A stretch of 5,920 bases of DNA from Chloroflexota bacterium. Its GTDB lineage: Bacteria > Chloroflexota > Anaerolineae > Anaerolineales > DRMV01. The notes under the pieces were generated by a model that saw only the letters and a list, made by a program, of their open reading frames with translations, ran no database searches and was not told where the DNA came from. Below are positions 5,225 to 5,920 of this stretch, piece by piece. Position 1 is the stretch's first letter, and the number at the start of each line of letters is the position of its first letter. The position numbers and the translations under genes were made by a program. Location: NCBI GenBank assembly GCA_013153335.1, contig JAADEP010000192.1, positions 1 to 5,920 of the forward strand, read 5' to 3'.

Positions 5225-5920
5225 TCAGGGCATGGGTTGCGCGTCGGATTCACTTCTCTCCGCGAGGAGCGCGAACGTTCCGAACCAGGAGGCCTCGGTA
5301 GCCCCGGTCTCACCGCGGAGCCATACAGCCACGTCCCCGCGGAGGGGTTGGCACGGCGCCAAGCTGGGCAGCCAGCCTCGAAACCGATAGCCGCGTGCGC
5401 GTAGACGTTCGGCCCAGCCTTCGCTCGTGTGCGTACGGCGGTCGAGCAGGGCCACGTCCGCGGTTCGCAGCCAAGCTTCGTCCAAGGTCGTGTTCCAGTA
5501 GCCCCATCGGCGCAGCATTTCCGGATCGCCGTCGAGGTAACGGTTGTAGCTCAAGTTGAGTTGCTGGGGCGCGATCTCTACCTCCGGGCCGTAGAGCAGA
5601 AGAGTGGCATCGTACGCAGCCCAATAGACCCGCGCACCATCCGGTACCCACGCGCGAAGCACCGCCCCGGCCCGCTCGTGTTGCACCAGGATGTCCGCTT
5701 CGCAGAGGGGAAGTTTCGGGCCTAGCCCGGTGAGCATCGCGGCAATAAGCAAGGATGAAGCCCAAAAACCCGTGAGGAAAGTCCGCAAGCGGCAACCTAA
5801 ACGGGCGCACAACGCGGCGATGAGCAAACCCCCGACGCCAAGACGCAAGGCCAGCGAAAGCCCGAGCTGCACGTGCGGATTGGCCGCTTGCAGGCCGAGG
5901 TTGTCGAGCAGGCAGAGCTT
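5225..5920 (-). CDS. C-terminal part of a membrane protein resembling GT39/PMT-type glycosyltransferases (5' end outside window)
   Basis: Reading minus, the frame is open from the window edge to a TGA at 5225-5227, giving 231 visible residues. An internal GTG at 5872 has no reason to be the start. Visible residues 19-41 and 48-68 are two hydrophobic membrane helices. They are followed by a soluble domain with VPDGARVYWAAYDATLLLYG (92-111), WGYWNTTLDEAW (139-150), ADVALLDRR (154-162) and RLRARGYRFRGW (173-184). A final set of membrane helices followed by a soluble domain with a 'precarious wealth of Tyr/Trp' core and a nucleotide-fold-like rhythm is common in large GT39/PMT-like lipid-linked sugar transferases. 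The catalytic N-terminal loop, which would prove this, is not in the window. Other multi-pass membrane proteins with a periplasmic tail remain possible. The neighbouring gene starts 137 bases downstream behind its own promoter. Confidence 0.5.
   Translation of the reverse strand, partial: KLCLLDNLGLQAANPHVQLGLSLALRLGVGGLLIAALCARLGCRLRTFLTGFWASSLLIAAMLTGLGPKLPLCEADILVQHERAGAVLRAWVPDGARVYWAAYDATLLLYGPEVEIAPQQLNLSYNRYLDGDPEMLRRWGYWNTTLDEAWLRTADVALLDRRTHTSEGWAERLRARGYRFRGWLPSLAPCQPLRGDVAVWLRGETGATEASWFGTFALLAERSESDAQPMP

Overview
The window is GC-rich bacterial DNA (by eye about 60-65% G+C) with tightly packed genes. The gene types suggest Chloroflexota, perhaps an Anaerolineae-like lineage. This rests on the t6A gene cluster, the uracil-DNA glycosylase family, and above all a membrane protein with a long Pro/Thr/Ser linker and a terminal SH3-like domain. 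It is an inference from protein style, not from a marker gene.

Layout. Positions 1-110 probably hold the last codons and the terminator of an upstream gene. An extended -10 promoter near 166-174 then opens a compact plus-strand operon: tsaE (211-705), tsaB (722-1390), rimI (1400-1894), a family-4 uracil-DNA glycosylase (1903-2514) and a nucleotide-sugar epimerase of the UDP-glucuronate 4-epimerase type (2514-3491). Gaps are 16, 9 and 8 nt, and the last pair overlaps by one base in a TAATG. A convergent gap of about 460 bp (3492-3951) has no confident gene. It carries short coding-like stretches in three successive frames, which may be a decayed gene, and a strong terminator for the minus-strand gene beyond it. 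On the minus strand lie a seven-helix membrane protein with an SH3-like tail (5088-3952), with its own promoter and ribosome binding site, and upstream of it the C-terminal part of a membrane protein resembling glycosyltransferase-39/mannosyltransferase proteins (5920-5225, cut by the window end).

How the genes work together. TsaE and TsaB are two parts of the machinery that puts the threonylcarbamoyl group on A37 of ANN-decoding tRNAs. Their catalytic partners TsaD and TsaC are not in the window. RimI acetylates protein N-termini and is a common neighbour of tsaB. The glycosylase removes uracil from DNA, and the epimerase supplies a sugar nucleotide for surface polysaccharide. The operon therefore mixes translation, repair and envelope functions, probably through co-transcription rather than one pathway. 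The two minus-strand genes look envelope-related.

I found no mobile element, CRISPR array, tRNA or rRNA, and no clear evidence of a new multi-gene system. The least explained items are the membrane-SH3 protein, the possible gene relic at 3492-3790, and the set of hairpins between the two minus-strand genes.
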